Of a DNA stretch of 64,000 nucleotides, positions 1 to 8,621 are shown piece after piece. Location of the stretch: positions 43,468-107,467 of the forward strand of contig NZ_JBMOVV010000009.1 of NCBI RefSeq assembly GCF_049472135.1, written 5' to 3'. The notes beneath the pieces are model-generated. The model saw only the letters and a program-made list of their open reading frames with translations. It was not told the origin of the DNA and did no database searches. Positions within the stretch are counted from its first letter, which is position 1. Each line of letters begins with the position of its first letter. This DNA is from Arcobacter_B sp049472135 (GTDB taxonomy: Bacteria; Campylobacterota; Campylobacteria; Campylobacterales; Arcobacteraceae). The position numbers and the translations under genes were made by a program.

Positions 1-2843
1 TTTTGAAGAGCAAACTCTACAATCAAAATAGCATTTTTAGCAGCAAGTCCTGCTAAAACCAAAAGTCCAACTTGGAAATAAATATCATTTTCAAGACCTC
101 TTAAATGTGTAGCTACAATAGCACCAAAAATAGCAAAAGGTACAGCAAGTAGTACAGAAATAGGTAATAACCATCTTCCATATTGAGCAGCTAATATTAA
201 AAATAATAAAACAATACCAAAGATAAATGCCTGAGCACTACTACTTGAGATTTGTTTTTCTTGATATGCTGTACCAACCCAACTAATTGTATATCCTTGA
301 GGAAGAACTTCTTTTGCAACTTCTTCTATTGCATTTAAAGCATCACCTGAACTATATCCAAGTGCAGGTTGTCCAGAAACTTTTGCTGCTTGAAAAAGAT
401 TAAACCTCTCTATAATATCTGCACCAACAATAGGTTTTACAGTTACTAAAGAACTAATAGGAACTAACTTCCCATCTTTTCCTTTCACTAATACAAACTT
501 AAGGTCTTCTTCACCTTTTCTATAATCTGCTTTTGCTTGAAGATTTACTTTATATGTTCTTCCATATAAGTTAAAATCATTTACATAATAACTTCCAAAA
601 GTAGTACTTAAAGTATTGTAAATATCATCAACTCTAACCCCTTTTGCTTTAGCTTTTTTTGTATCAACTAAAATTCTATATTGAGGAATGTTTGGATTCA
701 AAGAAGTTCTAACACCTTGTAGCTCTTTTCTTTGATTTGCTTTTGCAACTATTTGATTTACATATTTACTTAAGTCTTCTACTTTTCCACCACTTCTATC
801 TTGTACATACATCTCAAATCCACCTGAGATACTCATACCCATAATTGGAGGAGGTAATACCCCAAAAGTAAATCCATCTGATGTTGCCATAAGTTCTTTA
901 TTAAACTTTTGATTAATCACACTTGCATGCTGCGATAAATCAGGTCTTTCATCCCAATCACTAAGCTTAATAATAGTAGCAGCTGCATGTGTTCTTTGAC
1001 CAAATGTAACTAAATCTAATCCTGCTAAAGAAACAACATCTTCTACGTTTTCATCTTTCATTACAATTTGATTTATCTCATTTGTTAAATTTTCCGTTCT
1101 ACTTAAAGAAGACCCCGGTGGGTTATAACTAAATAAGAAAATTGTTCCTTGATCTTCTTGAGGAACTAATCCAGTTTTTAGATCTTTCATCATATCGTAT
1201 GACACAAAAATCAAACCACCAAAAAGTAAAATACTTAAAATAGAGTATCTAATAGTTTTTTGTACTAAATAAGAGTATTTTTCAGTAGCTTTATCAAACA
1301 TTTTATTAAACCAAGCAAAGAAACCTCTTGGTTTTTGATGATTATCTTTTAACATAATTGCACATAATGAAGGAGTTAAAGTTAAAGCAACAAATCCTGA
1401 TATGGCAATAGAAACGACAATTGTAATAGCAAACTGTCTATACATTTCTCCACTTAATCCACCCATAAAAGCAACAGGAATAAATACAGAAGATAAAACT
1501 AACACAATAGCAATTAATGCACTTGATACTTCTCTCATTGCTTTAAAAGAAGCCTCTTTAGCACTCATTCCTTCACTCATATGTCTTTCTACATTCTCAA
1601 TAACAATAATTGCATCATCAACAACAATACCAATTGCTAATACAAGACCAAATAAAGTAAGTAAATTTATACTAAATCCTAAAGCATACATACCAGCAAA
1701 AGCACCAATAATAGATACAGGTACTGCAAGTACAGGAATTAATGTTGCTCTCCAATTTTGTAAAAATAAGAAGATAATAGCAATAACTAAAATAATAGCT
1801 TCTAAGAAAGTTTTAGCAACTTCTTTAATAGATATCTCAACAAAGTCTGTACTATCATAAGGTATTTTATATTCTAATCCAGCAGGAAAAGTTTTGCTTG
1901 CATCTTCTAATACTTTTTCAACTGCTTGTGCTGTTTCTAAAGCATTTGCTCCACTTTGTAAAAATATTCCAATAGGAATAGCAGGAGAGTTATTTAATTT
2001 AGTAGTCATATTATAACTTTGTGCACCCAACTCTATAGTTGCTACATCTTTAAGTGTTAATGCACTACCATCTTCATTTGCTCTAATTATAATATTTCCA
2101 AACTCTTCAGGAGAACTCATTCTCTCTTGTGTTTGAAGTGTATAAGTAAACATTTGTTTATTTATTATTGGCTCAGATGCAAATTTACCTGCTGCATATT
2201 GAGCATTTTGCTCTTTTATTGCATCAATAAGCTCAACAGTTGTAAGCTTTTGTTTAGCAAGTTTTGCAGGATCAATCCATACTCTAATAGAATAATCTTT
2301 TGCACCAAATATTGTAGCATCACCTACACCATTTATTCTTTTTAAATCATCTACAATATTAATTAAAGCATAATTTGACAAATATTTTATATCATGGGCA
2401 TTTGACGGTGAATGTAACATAATTACTTGTAATAAACTAGGAGACCTTTCTTGTACATTTACTCCTTGTCTTTGTACTTGTTCAGGTAACTTTGATAAAG
2501 CTGTTTGAACTCTATTATTTACATCAATTTTTGCATCATTAGGGTTAGTTCCAACTTCAAAAAATACATTGATACTAACTGTACCATTATCAGAAGCTAC
2601 AGAGTTCATATAAATCATACTATTTGCACCATTTATTTTCTCTTCAATTGGTGCAGCAACAGTTTTTGCAATAGTCTCTGCACTAGCTCCTGGATAAGCA
2701 GCAGATACAATAATCTGTGGCGGAATAACTCTTGGGTATTGCTCAACTGGTAGATTTATCATTGACATTGTTCCAACTAAAACAATAATGATAGAAACTA
2801 CAGCTGAAAATACTGGATTCTTTATAAAAAATGAAGAAAACAT
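1..2843 (-). CDS. RND multidrug efflux inner-membrane pump (AcrB/MexB-like, HAE1 family), 3' end cut by window edge
   Basis: Proton-driven trimeric pump of a tripartite efflux system in the inner membrane. I translated the minus strand by eye: it starts MFSSFFIKNPVFSAVVSIII (TM1), continues with NLPVEQYPRVIPPQI, and carries the TM4 proton-relay signature GIVVDDAIIVIENVER with the paired Asp near residue 407, where AcrB has D407/D408. About 947 residues are present of a usual 1030-1050, so the last transmembrane helices lie outside the window. The reading frame is open throughout, with no frameshift seen. The start is one base beyond the stop of the membrane fusion protein gene, so it is the last gene of a tolC-acrA-acrB type operon. 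Substrates cannot be told from sequence. Confidence 0.95.
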   Translation of the reverse strand, partial: MFSSFFIKNPVFSAVVSIIIVLVGTMSMINLPVEQYPRVIPPQIIVSAAYPGASAETIAKTVAAPIEEKINGANSMIYMNSVASDNGTVSINVFFEVGTNPNDAKIDVNNRVQTALSKLPEQVQRQGVNVQERSPSLLQVIMLHSPSNAHDIKYLSNYALINIVDDLKRINGVGDATIFGAKDYSIRVWIDPAKLAKQKLTTVELIDAIKEQNAQYAAGKFASEPIINKQMFTYTLQTQERMSSPEEFGNIIIRANEDGSALTLKDVATIELGAQSYNMTTKLNNSPAIPIGIFLQSGANALETAQAVEKVLEDASKTFPAGLEYKIPYDSTDFVEISIKEVAKTFLEAIILVIAIIFLFLQNWRATLIPVLAVPVSIIGAFAGMYALGFSINLLTLFGLVLAIGIVVDDAIIVIENVERHMSEGMSAKEASFKAMREVSSALIAIVLVLSSVFIPVAFMGGLSGEMYRQFAITIVVSIAISGFVALTLTPSLCAIMLKDNHQKPRGFFAWFNKMFDKATEKYSYLVQKTIRYSILSILLFGGLIFVSYDMMKDLKTGLVPQEDQGTIFLFSYNPPGSSLSRTENLTNEINQIVMKDENVEDVVSLAGLDLVTFGQRTHAAATIIKLSDWDERPDLSQHASVINQKFNKELMATSDGFTFGVLPPPIMGMSISGGFEMYVQDRSGGKVEDLSKYVNQIVAKANQRKELQGVRTSLNPNIPQYRILVDTKKAKAKGVRVDDIYNTLSTTFGSYYVNDFNLYGRTYKVNLQAKADYRKGEEDLKFVLVKGKDGKLVPISSLVTVKPIVGADIIERFNLFQAAKVSGQPALGYSSGDALNAIEEVAKEVLPQGYTISWVGTAYQEKQISSSSAQAFIFGIVLLFLILAAQYGRWLLPISVLLAVPFAIFGAIVATHLRGLENDIYFQVGLLVLAGLAAKNAILIVEFALQ

Positions 2844-2844
2844 A

Positions 2845-3945
2845 TTATTTTCCTATTACTTGTACTTTTGTATCTGGTCTTAGTTTAGCAATATTACTAA
2901 CTACAACTTTATCACTAACTTTTAATCCACTTTTTACAACGATTCCACTATCCAATAATGTTCCTAGTTTTACAGGTTTTAATTTTGCAATATTATTTTC
3001 AAGAACATATACAAAATCTCCATTTGCAGTTTTTAATACAGCCTCTTCAGGAATAATATGAACATCTTTAACTGTAATATTATTTAATTGTACTCTTGTG
3101 AACTCACCTACTATTAAATCTGAATTTTTGTTATCAAATTTTGCTCTTAAAAGTAAAGTATCTGTATTTTCATCTAACTTAGGTGAAATATAATCAATCT
3201 CTCCTTTATAAGTTTTATTTAATACATTTAAAGTCACATCTACTTTCTTACTTTTCACTTGACCTAAAAAGCTTTGAACATCATCTTTTGTAAGGGAAAA
3301 CTGTACATGAACGGGATCAACAGCCGTAATTGTTACTAATAAAGAATTAGAAGAATTAGTTCCAACATAATCTCCTATATCACTTTTTTTAATTCCTACT
3401 ACTCCACTAATAGGAGCTTCAACTGTCGCATAATCATATTCAATTTTTGCCTTTGCCAAATTTGCTTTACTGCTTTCAAGTTGAGCTTTTGCATCTTGAT
3501 ATGAGTAAACATACTCATCATATTTTTGAATACTAATAGAGTTTGTTTTTAAAAGTTTATTTGCTCTTAAATAATCTTTATGAGATTTATCATAATTTGC
3601 TTGTGCTTTTTTTACACTTGCATTTGCCATATTTAAATTTGTTTTATAAACATCCTCTTCTATCTTATATAAAAGTTGTCCTTTTTCTACAAACGCTCCT
3701 TCTTTAAAAAACTTCTCCTCTAAAGTTCCAGAAACTCTTGCTATTACATTTACTTCTTCAAAAGGTTTTATTACAGCTGGATATTTTTTTGAAATTGTTG
3801 GTGTCTCATTTTTTACTTCAAATACCTTTACTGGAAGAGCAGGTCTTGGCTTTACAACTTGTGTTTGTTGTGTTTGTTTTTCATCTGTACATGCATTAAA
3901 ACCTAATGCAATTAATAAAACTAGGGGTAAAACTCTTTTTTTCAT
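2845..3945 (-). CDS. RND efflux periplasmic adaptor (AcrA/HlyD-like membrane fusion protein), probable lipoprotein
   Basis: Periplasmic adaptor that links the RND pump to the TolC channel. The 366-residue protein begins with a lysine-rich hydrophobic signal ending LGFNAC, a plausible though imperfect lipobox, so it is probably anchored by lipid at Cys19. It then shows the family order: barrel-sandwich half (PAVIKPFEEVNVIARVSGTL), a long alpha-hairpin of about 70 residues (TNLNMANASVKKAQANYDKS onward), the second lipoyl half (TVEAPISGVVG) and a beta-barrel/MP domain. It overlaps the upstream TolC gene by 4 bp and is followed after one base by the pump gene, so the three are translationally coupled. 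Confidence 0.93.
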   Translation of the reverse strand: MKKRVLPLVLLIALGFNACTDEKQTQQTQVVKPRPALPVKVFEVKNETPTISKKYPAVIKPFEEVNVIARVSGTLEEKFFKEGAFVEKGQLLYKIEEDVYKTNLNMANASVKKAQANYDKSHKDYLRANKLLKTNSISIQKYDEYVYSYQDAKAQLESSKANLAKAKIEYDYATVEAPISGVVGIKKSDIGDYVGTNSSNSLLVTITAVDPVHVQFSLTKDDVQSFLGQVKSKKVDVTLNVLNKTYKGEIDYISPKLDENTDTLLLRAKFDNKNSDLIVGEFTRVQLNNITVKDVHIIPEEAVLKTANGDFVYVLENNIAKLKPVKLGTLLDSGIVVKSGLKVSDKVVVSNIAKLRPDTKVQVIGK

Positions 3946-5171
3946 TTAATATATTCCTTTATATTTTTTCCACTATGATAAATAATATTTGCCTTTTTTA
4001 TTTCTAAATCATAAAAGGCATTTTTTAAAACACTAATTGCTTCATATTTCTCACTAAGAGACTCTAAAAAAGCGATATTATCGATAAGTCCACTTTGATA
4101 CTTTGATTTAATAACTTCATATGCACTATTAGCAGCCATTAATCCTGCTTGTGCAGATTTTATTTTGACTTTTGCAATACTATAAGCTTTATTTGCAAGT
4201 TTTAAATCTGTTAAGGCTTTATTTTTTTCATATTCATATTTAGCTTTTGAACTTGCATATTTTTTTAAACTTGATTCATATTTCTCTTTTGTTTCACCAA
4301 ATGAGTAAAGATTCCATTTCAAATTTAAAGAAAGAATATTTTGATCATCATTTGCAACTTGATAACCACTATTATCATAGTTCATATCAGAATAAGTGTA
4401 TGTATTACTTAATGTGATTGTAGGAAGATAATCACTTTTTACAGCCTGAGCATTTTCATATAAAGAGCTTACTTGGAAACCTAAAGACTCAATATCAGCT
4501 CTATTCTTCTTATTTTCGTTATTTTCAACTAGTTTGATTGAAGAGCCATCCTCAATAGAAATATTCTGACCTGTTATATACTCTAAATTATGAATAATAG
4601 TTTGAAGTTGCAATTCTATTTCATGAAGGTTTACATTTGCGCTTTGTGCTCTAAATATTATCTTTTGAAGTTCATCTTTAGTTGTTGTTCCTGCATCTAA
4701 AAATCTACTTAGTCTTTTATGTTGTGCATTTAACTGTTCTATCTCTTTATTTTTTGCATCTTTTTTTGCTAATAAAGAAAGGTAGTTATAATAAAGAGTA
4801 GTCACATCTAAAGCTAATTGATTTTTTATAAATGCCAAATCTAACTGTTTTGATTTTATACTCATTTCATAACTTGAGTATCTATCATATTTTTTGCCAC
4901 CATCATATAATACATAATCAAGTGAAGCACTAACAGAAGAACTACTATTTGGTGTTGCTGCTGTTTCATTTTTGGCTTTAGAATAATTTGCATTAAGATT
5001 TAAACTTGGCAAGTAAGAACTTCTTACACTTTTATACTCTTTATTTAATGATTCTAAATCATTTTTATATGAGTCTACTAATCTATTTTTAATAGATAAA
5101 TCAATTAGTTCATCTAAATTCTGTCCCATAAGAAATATGGGGATTAGAAATAAGAAATAAAACTTTTTCAA
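3942..5171 (-). CDS. TolC-family outer membrane efflux channel
   Basis: 409-residue outer membrane factor. It has a signal peptide (MKKFYFLFLIPIFLMGQ) and two internally similar halves, each with a long helix-strand-helix pattern (SSSVSASLDYVLYDGGK in the first half, NILSLNLKWNLYSFGETKEK in the second), which is the duplicated TolC architecture. It is first in the efflux operon and faces a divergent MarR gene across about 108 bp that contain two matching palindromes, so MarR control is likely. The length is slightly short for TolC (430-490) but normal for the subgroup in this phylum. Confidence 0.9.
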   Translation of the reverse strand: MKKFYFLFLIPIFLMGQNLDELIDLSIKNRLVDSYKNDLESLNKEYKSVRSSYLPSLNLNANYSKAKNETAATPNSSSSVSASLDYVLYDGGKKYDRYSSYEMSIKSKQLDLAFIKNQLALDVTTLYYNYLSLLAKKDAKNKEIEQLNAQHKRLSRFLDAGTTTKDELQKIIFRAQSANVNLHEIELQLQTIIHNLEYITGQNISIEDGSSIKLVENNENKKNRADIESLGFQVSSLYENAQAVKSDYLPTITLSNTYTYSDMNYDNSGYQVANDDQNILSLNLKWNLYSFGETKEKYESSLKKYASSKAKYEYEKNKALTDLKLANKAYSIAKVKIKSAQAGLMAANSAYEVIKSKYQSGLIDNIAFLESLSEKYEAISVLKNAFYDLEIKKANIIYHSGKNIKEYIK

Positions 5172-5189
5172 AAAAACTCCTTTAAATTT

Positions 5190-5207
5190 TATCTTTCCAG
5201 AAAGATA
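5190..5207. promoter_or_regulatory. Palindromic operator candidate 1 for the MarR regulator
   Basis: The sequence TATCTTTCCAGAAAGATA has two perfect 8-bp arms around a CA centre. It lies 19 bp upstream of the tolC start and is repeated as the core of a second palindrome whose centre is 37 bp away. A site of this size between a marR-type gene and its divergent target fits a MarR dimer operator; binding itself is inferred. Confidence 0.7.
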
Positions 5208-5221
5208 ACATTAGTTTCCTT

Positions 5222-5249
5222 AAATATATCTTTCCAGAAAGATATATTT
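5222..5249. promoter_or_regulatory. Palindromic operator candidate 2 for the MarR regulator
   Basis: This copy has the same core, TATCTTTCCAGAAAGATA, extended to perfect 13-bp arms (AAATATATCTTTC and its complement) around CA. It ends 30 bp before the marR ATG. The two cores are identical over 18 bp, so one protein probably reads both and controls both divergent units. Confidence 0.75.
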
Positions 5250-5279
5250 CTTTAATATTTTTTATGGTAATATTTCAAA

Positions 5280-5756
5280 ATGGAAAAACAACATTTAGAT
5301 AAATTTTTTAATGAAACAGCACAAGACCCTAAATATGAGCAATTTGCCATTGCACTACCTATGACTCTAATCTATAGAAATCTTTTTAATGAAACAGAAC
5401 ACTATATAAAAGAGAAATTTGATTTAAGTCATTCAGAAATAGATGTATTAGCAGCTTTATATTTCAATGGTAAAATACTATCTCCCACAGATTTATACTC
5501 AGCTACTGTATTTTCATCAGGAGGAATGACAAAAGTTTTAAAAAAGCTAGAACAAAGAGATTTAATATCAAGAAGTCCTTCTCCTCAAGATAAAAGAAGT
5601 ATGTTAGTATCTTTAGAAAAAGCAGGAGAAGACATAACACTTAAATGCTTAGATGAAATGGTTGAAAGTAGAAAAGAGTTATTTAATACTTTAGATGAAA
5701 AAGAGTATGAAATATTAAAAGAGATATTAAAAAAGCTTACTTATAAGCTTTTTTAA
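5280..5756 (+). CDS. MarR-family transcriptional regulator
   Basis: 158-residue winged-helix regulator. The central part reads as the MarR fold: LSHSEIDVLAALYFNGKILS (helix-turn), then PTDLYSATVFSSGGMTKVLKKLEQRDLISR (recognition helix) and the wing RSPSPQDKRSMLVSLEKAG. Flanking helices form the usual dimerisation region. It is divergent from the RND efflux operon and next to paired palindromes, so it most likely represses the pump and itself until a ligand binds; the ligand is unknown. Its last codons form the stem of a terminator hairpin shared with the convergent alr gene. Confidence 0.92.
   Translation: MEKQHLDKFFNETAQDPKYEQFAIALPMTLIYRNLFNETEHYIKEKFDLSHSEIDVLAALYFNGKILSPTDLYSATVFSSGGMTKVLKKLEQRDLISRSPSPQDKRSMLVSLEKAGEDITLKCLDEMVESRKELFNTLDEKEYEILKEILKKLTYKLF
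5729..5754. terminator. Bidirectional terminator embedded in the marR 3' end
   Basis: A perfect 10-bp stem AAAAAAGCTT/AAGCTTTTTT with a 6-base loop covers the last eight codons of marR and reaches the stop codon. It has an A-run on one side and a T-run on the other, so it can serve both marR and the convergent alr gene that ends 12 bp away. Confidence 0.8.
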
Positions 5757-5768
5757 TTCTATTATTGC

Positions 5769-6944
5769 TTAGTCTTTACAAAGACATAGTACATAGTCTT
5801 TGTAGTTTGTTTTAGTATTATCTTTTAGGTAGACTCTTGGGACTCTTTTATCTACCATACATACGATTTCGTAGTTGATTGTATTTAGAAGGTTTGCTAC
5901 ACTATCGATTGAGATTCCATCTTTGTTATTTCCTCCGTATAGTACTACCTCATCACCCATTTTTACATCAAGGTTTGTTACGTCTATGATACATTGATCC
6001 ATACAGATGTTTCCTAGTACTGGAACTATTTTGTTTTTTACTAGAACTTTTGCTTTGTTTGAAAGCATTCTTGTGTAGCCATCTGCATAGCCTATTGGTA
6101 GGATTGCGATTTTTGTTTTGTGTTCACATTTATATGTAAGTCCGTAGCTTATGCCTGATCCTGCTTCTATTTCTTTTACTTGGGCTATTTTTGCTTTTAG
6201 ACACATCACTTCTTTTAGATTTACTCTTTTATGATTTACACTTTGTGAAGGGTATAAACCATATAGCATGATACCTGCTCTTACCATATCGAAGTTAAAC
6301 TCAGGCATATCTATGATAGCAGCACTATTTGAAACGTGTTTGATAGGTATAGTTAAACCTTTTTCTTCTATTTGCTCTACTATTTTACTGAACTTTTCTA
6401 CTTGTGTTTTTGTATATGTTTTATCTAGTTCATCTGCTGCTGCGAAGTGAGTATAAATACCCTCAATCACTATGTTATCTAGCTTGTTTATCTGTAAAAC
6501 TGTGTTTACTGTATCTTCACTACATAGCATACCTAGACGGTTCATACCGCTATCTATTTTTATATGAACTACGATATTTTTATTTAGTTGTTTGGCTACT
6601 TTTGAGAACTCTTGGGCTTGTTCTAGTGAATATATTGTTTGGATTATGTTGTTTTCTATTATCTCTTGGGCTAAGTGTTCAGGTGTGTATCCTAAGACCA
6701 TGATTTGAGTTTCTTTAAACTCTTTTCTTAACTGAAGTGCTTCACTTAAAGTAGCAACAGCAAATCTATCTGCTCCATTTTCAAGCAATGTCTGAGCGAT
6801 AGCAACTGCTCCATGACCATAACCATCTGCTTTTATAACAGCTGATATTTTAGTCTTAGGATTAGTAATTCTTCTTACTTCTCGAATATTATTTGCTAAA
6901 TTATCTAAGTTTATTTCAGCCCATACTGCTCTTGTTAAGTCCAA
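5769..6944 (-). CDS. alr: Alanine racemase (PLP-dependent)
   Basis: Interconverts L- and D-alanine in the cytoplasm, for peptidoglycan and here probably also for alanine catabolism. The 391-residue protein has the PLP lysine in ISAVIKADGYGHGA (Lys38), the substrate and barrel motif KIDSGMNRLG, and the C-terminal-domain tyrosine motif SGISYGLTY followed by ILPIGYADGY. It lies downstream of an AGCS symporter, a DadA-type dehydrogenase and RidA, all on the same strand, but 134 bp with two hairpins separate it from the symporter. It may therefore be partly independent. Length is 20-30 residues above typical, owing to a C-terminal extension. Confidence 0.97.
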   Translation of the reverse strand: MDLTRAVWAEINLDNLANNIREVRRITNPKTKISAVIKADGYGHGAVAIAQTLLENGADRFAVATLSEALQLRKEFKETQIMVLGYTPEHLAQEIIENNIIQTIYSLEQAQEFSKVAKQLNKNIVVHIKIDSGMNRLGMLCSEDTVNTVLQINKLDNIVIEGIYTHFAAADELDKTYTKTQVEKFSKIVEQIEEKGLTIPIKHVSNSAAIIDMPEFNFDMVRAGIMLYGLYPSQSVNHKRVNLKEVMCLKAKIAQVKEIEAGSGISYGLTYKCEHKTKIAILPIGYADGYTRMLSNKAKVLVKNKIVPVLGNICMDQCIIDVTNLDVKMGDEVVLYGGNNKDGISIDSVANLLNTINYEIVCMVDKRVPRVYLKDNTKTNYKDYVLCLCKD

Positions 6945-6983
6945 TTTTCTCTCCTATTTCGTACTTATTATTACATGATATTC

Positions 6984-7031
6984 TTATGAAGACAATATAA
7001 AGAAGCACAAAACTTTATATTGTCTTCATAA
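6984..7031. repeat. Perfect 19-bp inverted repeat between symporter and alr
   Basis: The arm TTATGAAGACAATATAAAG at 6984-7002 is matched exactly by its reverse complement at 7013-7031, with a 10-base spacer. It sits in the leader of alr, 40 bp upstream of the start codon. Neither side has the T-run expected of a plain intrinsic terminator. It could be an RNA stem that controls read-through or stability, or an operator. Confidence 0.75.
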
Positions 7032-7044
7032 AAGTAACATAAGC

Positions 7045-7067
7045 ACAAGAAAGCAAAACTTTCTTGT
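7045..7067. repeat. Second hairpin (9-bp stem) just after the symporter gene
   Basis: The stem ACAAGAAAG/CTTTCTTGT has a 5-base loop (CAAAA) and starts 11 bp after the symporter stop codon. It also shares the word AAGCACAA with the spacer of the 19-bp inverted repeat next to it. It is likely the 3' end hairpin of the symporter mRNA, although the following T-run is weak. Confidence 0.55.
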
Positions 7068-7078
7068 ACTAATTGTCT

Positions 7079-8587
7079 CTACTTATATTTTTTTATTTCG
7101 CCTGAATCAATTCTTGCAAGATATGACTGTAATTCTTTTTTTACAACTGGCATTAAGTAGTATAAACCAATGATATTAAAAATCGACATTGCAAACATAG
7201 CAGCATCTGAGAAGTCAATTGCTGCACTAAAGCTAATACTTGTACCAACAATTACAAATAAACAAAACATAGTTTTATAAACAAGTTCAGTTTTCTTACC
7301 CTCTCCAAACAGATAAGTCCATGCTTTTAGTCCATAGTAAGACCATGAAATCATCGTAGAGAATGCAAATAAAACAATACAAAGTGTTAATAAGTATTCA
7401 AAAATTGGTGACGTTTGTGTAAATGCAGCTGATGTTAAAGTAACACCTGTTAATTCACCTGTATTAACTCCCGCAATAATAATAACTAAGGCAGTCATTG
7501 TACAAATCACAACTGTATCAATAAACGGCTCTAATAATGAAACTAAACCTTCTGTTACTGGCTCTTTTGTTTTTACTGCTGAGTGAGCAATAGCAGCAGA
7601 ACCTACACCTGCTTCATTTGAGAAAGTTGCTCTTTTTAGACCTTGTATCAATGCCCCAAGGAATCCACCTGCTACACCAGCACCAGTAAATGCACCTACA
7701 AATATTTGCTCTAAAGCCCAACCAATTTTGTCATAGTTAGCTGCTAAAACGATTAGAGCCATTCCTATATAAAGAAAAGCCATTGATGGAACTAGTTTTG
7801 AAGTAACTGCACCAATTGAAGGCATACCACCGATAATAACACTAGCAATTAAAACAGCTAAAATAACACCAGTAACCCAACCATATCCAGGAGCAATATC
7901 AAATGTTTGAACAATCATCGCATTTGCTTGATTTCCTTGGAATAAGTTTCCAGCACCAAGAGCTGAGAATATTGTCATAATAGCAAAACCTACAGCAAAG
8001 AACTTACCAAGAGTTGCATAACCACCCTCTTTGAAACCTTTAGAAAGGTAATACATAGGACCACCTGATACAGTACCATCAGGGTTTACATTTCTATACT
8101 TTACACCTAAAGTACACTCTGTAAACTTTGATGCCATACCAAATAAACCACATAAAATCATCCAAAATGTAGCCCCAGGTCCACCAATAGCAATAGCAAC
8201 ACCAACACCAGCGATATTACCAAGTCCTACTGTACCTGAAAGTGCAGAAGTAAGGGCTTGAAAGTGTGAAACTTCACCAGATTTCTTTTCATCAGGATTA
8301 GTATATTTTCCAGAAACAATATCTACAGCTAGTCTAAATCTTTTAAATTGAACAAATCCAAAATATATAGTAAATACAATAGCTGCAATAAATAACCATC
8401 CTACAATTAAAGGAAATGAAACACCATCTTCAATTGAAGCACCAAAAAAGATAGCATTAGCAAACCAACCTAAATAATCACTAAAAAACTGATCTATTTG
8501 TTTATCAATACCTATAACTTCTTCTGCAAAACCAAGGCTTGGCAGAGATAAAACTGCTATATATAGCAATACATTTTTTAATATCAT
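7079..8587 (-). CDS. Sodium:alanine symporter, AGCS family
   Basis: 502-residue inner-membrane sodium-coupled amino acid transporter. It has a cleavable-looking N-terminal segment, about ten hydrophobic helices, and family signatures ALTSALSGTVGLGNIAGVGVA and LKRATFSNEAGVGSAAIAHS. It sits directly downstream of dadA and ridA (34 bp from dadA) and upstream of alr. This order points to uptake of alanine (or glycine/D-alanine), racemisation, and oxidation to pyruvate. Substrate choice between alanine and glycine is not visible in the sequence. Confidence 0.95.
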   Translation of the reverse strand: MILKNVLLYIAVLSLPSLGFAEEVIGIDKQIDQFFSDYLGWFANAIFFGASIEDGVSFPLIVGWLFIAAIVFTIYFGFVQFKRFRLAVDIVSGKYTNPDEKKSGEVSHFQALTSALSGTVGLGNIAGVGVAIAIGGPGATFWMILCGLFGMASKFTECTLGVKYRNVNPDGTVSGGPMYYLSKGFKEGGYATLGKFFAVGFAIMTIFSALGAGNLFQGNQANAMIVQTFDIAPGYGWVTGVILAVLIASVIIGGMPSIGAVTSKLVPSMAFLYIGMALIVLAANYDKIGWALEQIFVGAFTGAGVAGGFLGALIQGLKRATFSNEAGVGSAAIAHSAVKTKEPVTEGLVSLLEPFIDTVVICTMTALVIIIAGVNTGELTGVTLTSAAFTQTSPIFEYLLTLCIVLFAFSTMISWSYYGLKAWTYLFGEGKKTELVYKTMFCLFVIVGTSISFSAAIDFSDAAMFAMSIFNIIGLYYLMPVVKKELQSYLARIDSGEIKKYK

Positions 8588-8621
8588 TTTATTCTCCTAT
8601 AACTTTTAAAACTTAAACTTA

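Noticed and set aside
1402..1860. 152-residue frame opposite the RND pump gene
   Set aside because: It is antisense to a clearly conserved pump sequence including the TM4 Asp pair; its Ile/Ala/Thr-rich composition mirrors the other strand.
6268..6703. Two plus-strand frames inside alr
   Set aside because: Antisense to conserved alanine racemase motifs, with no ribosome sites.
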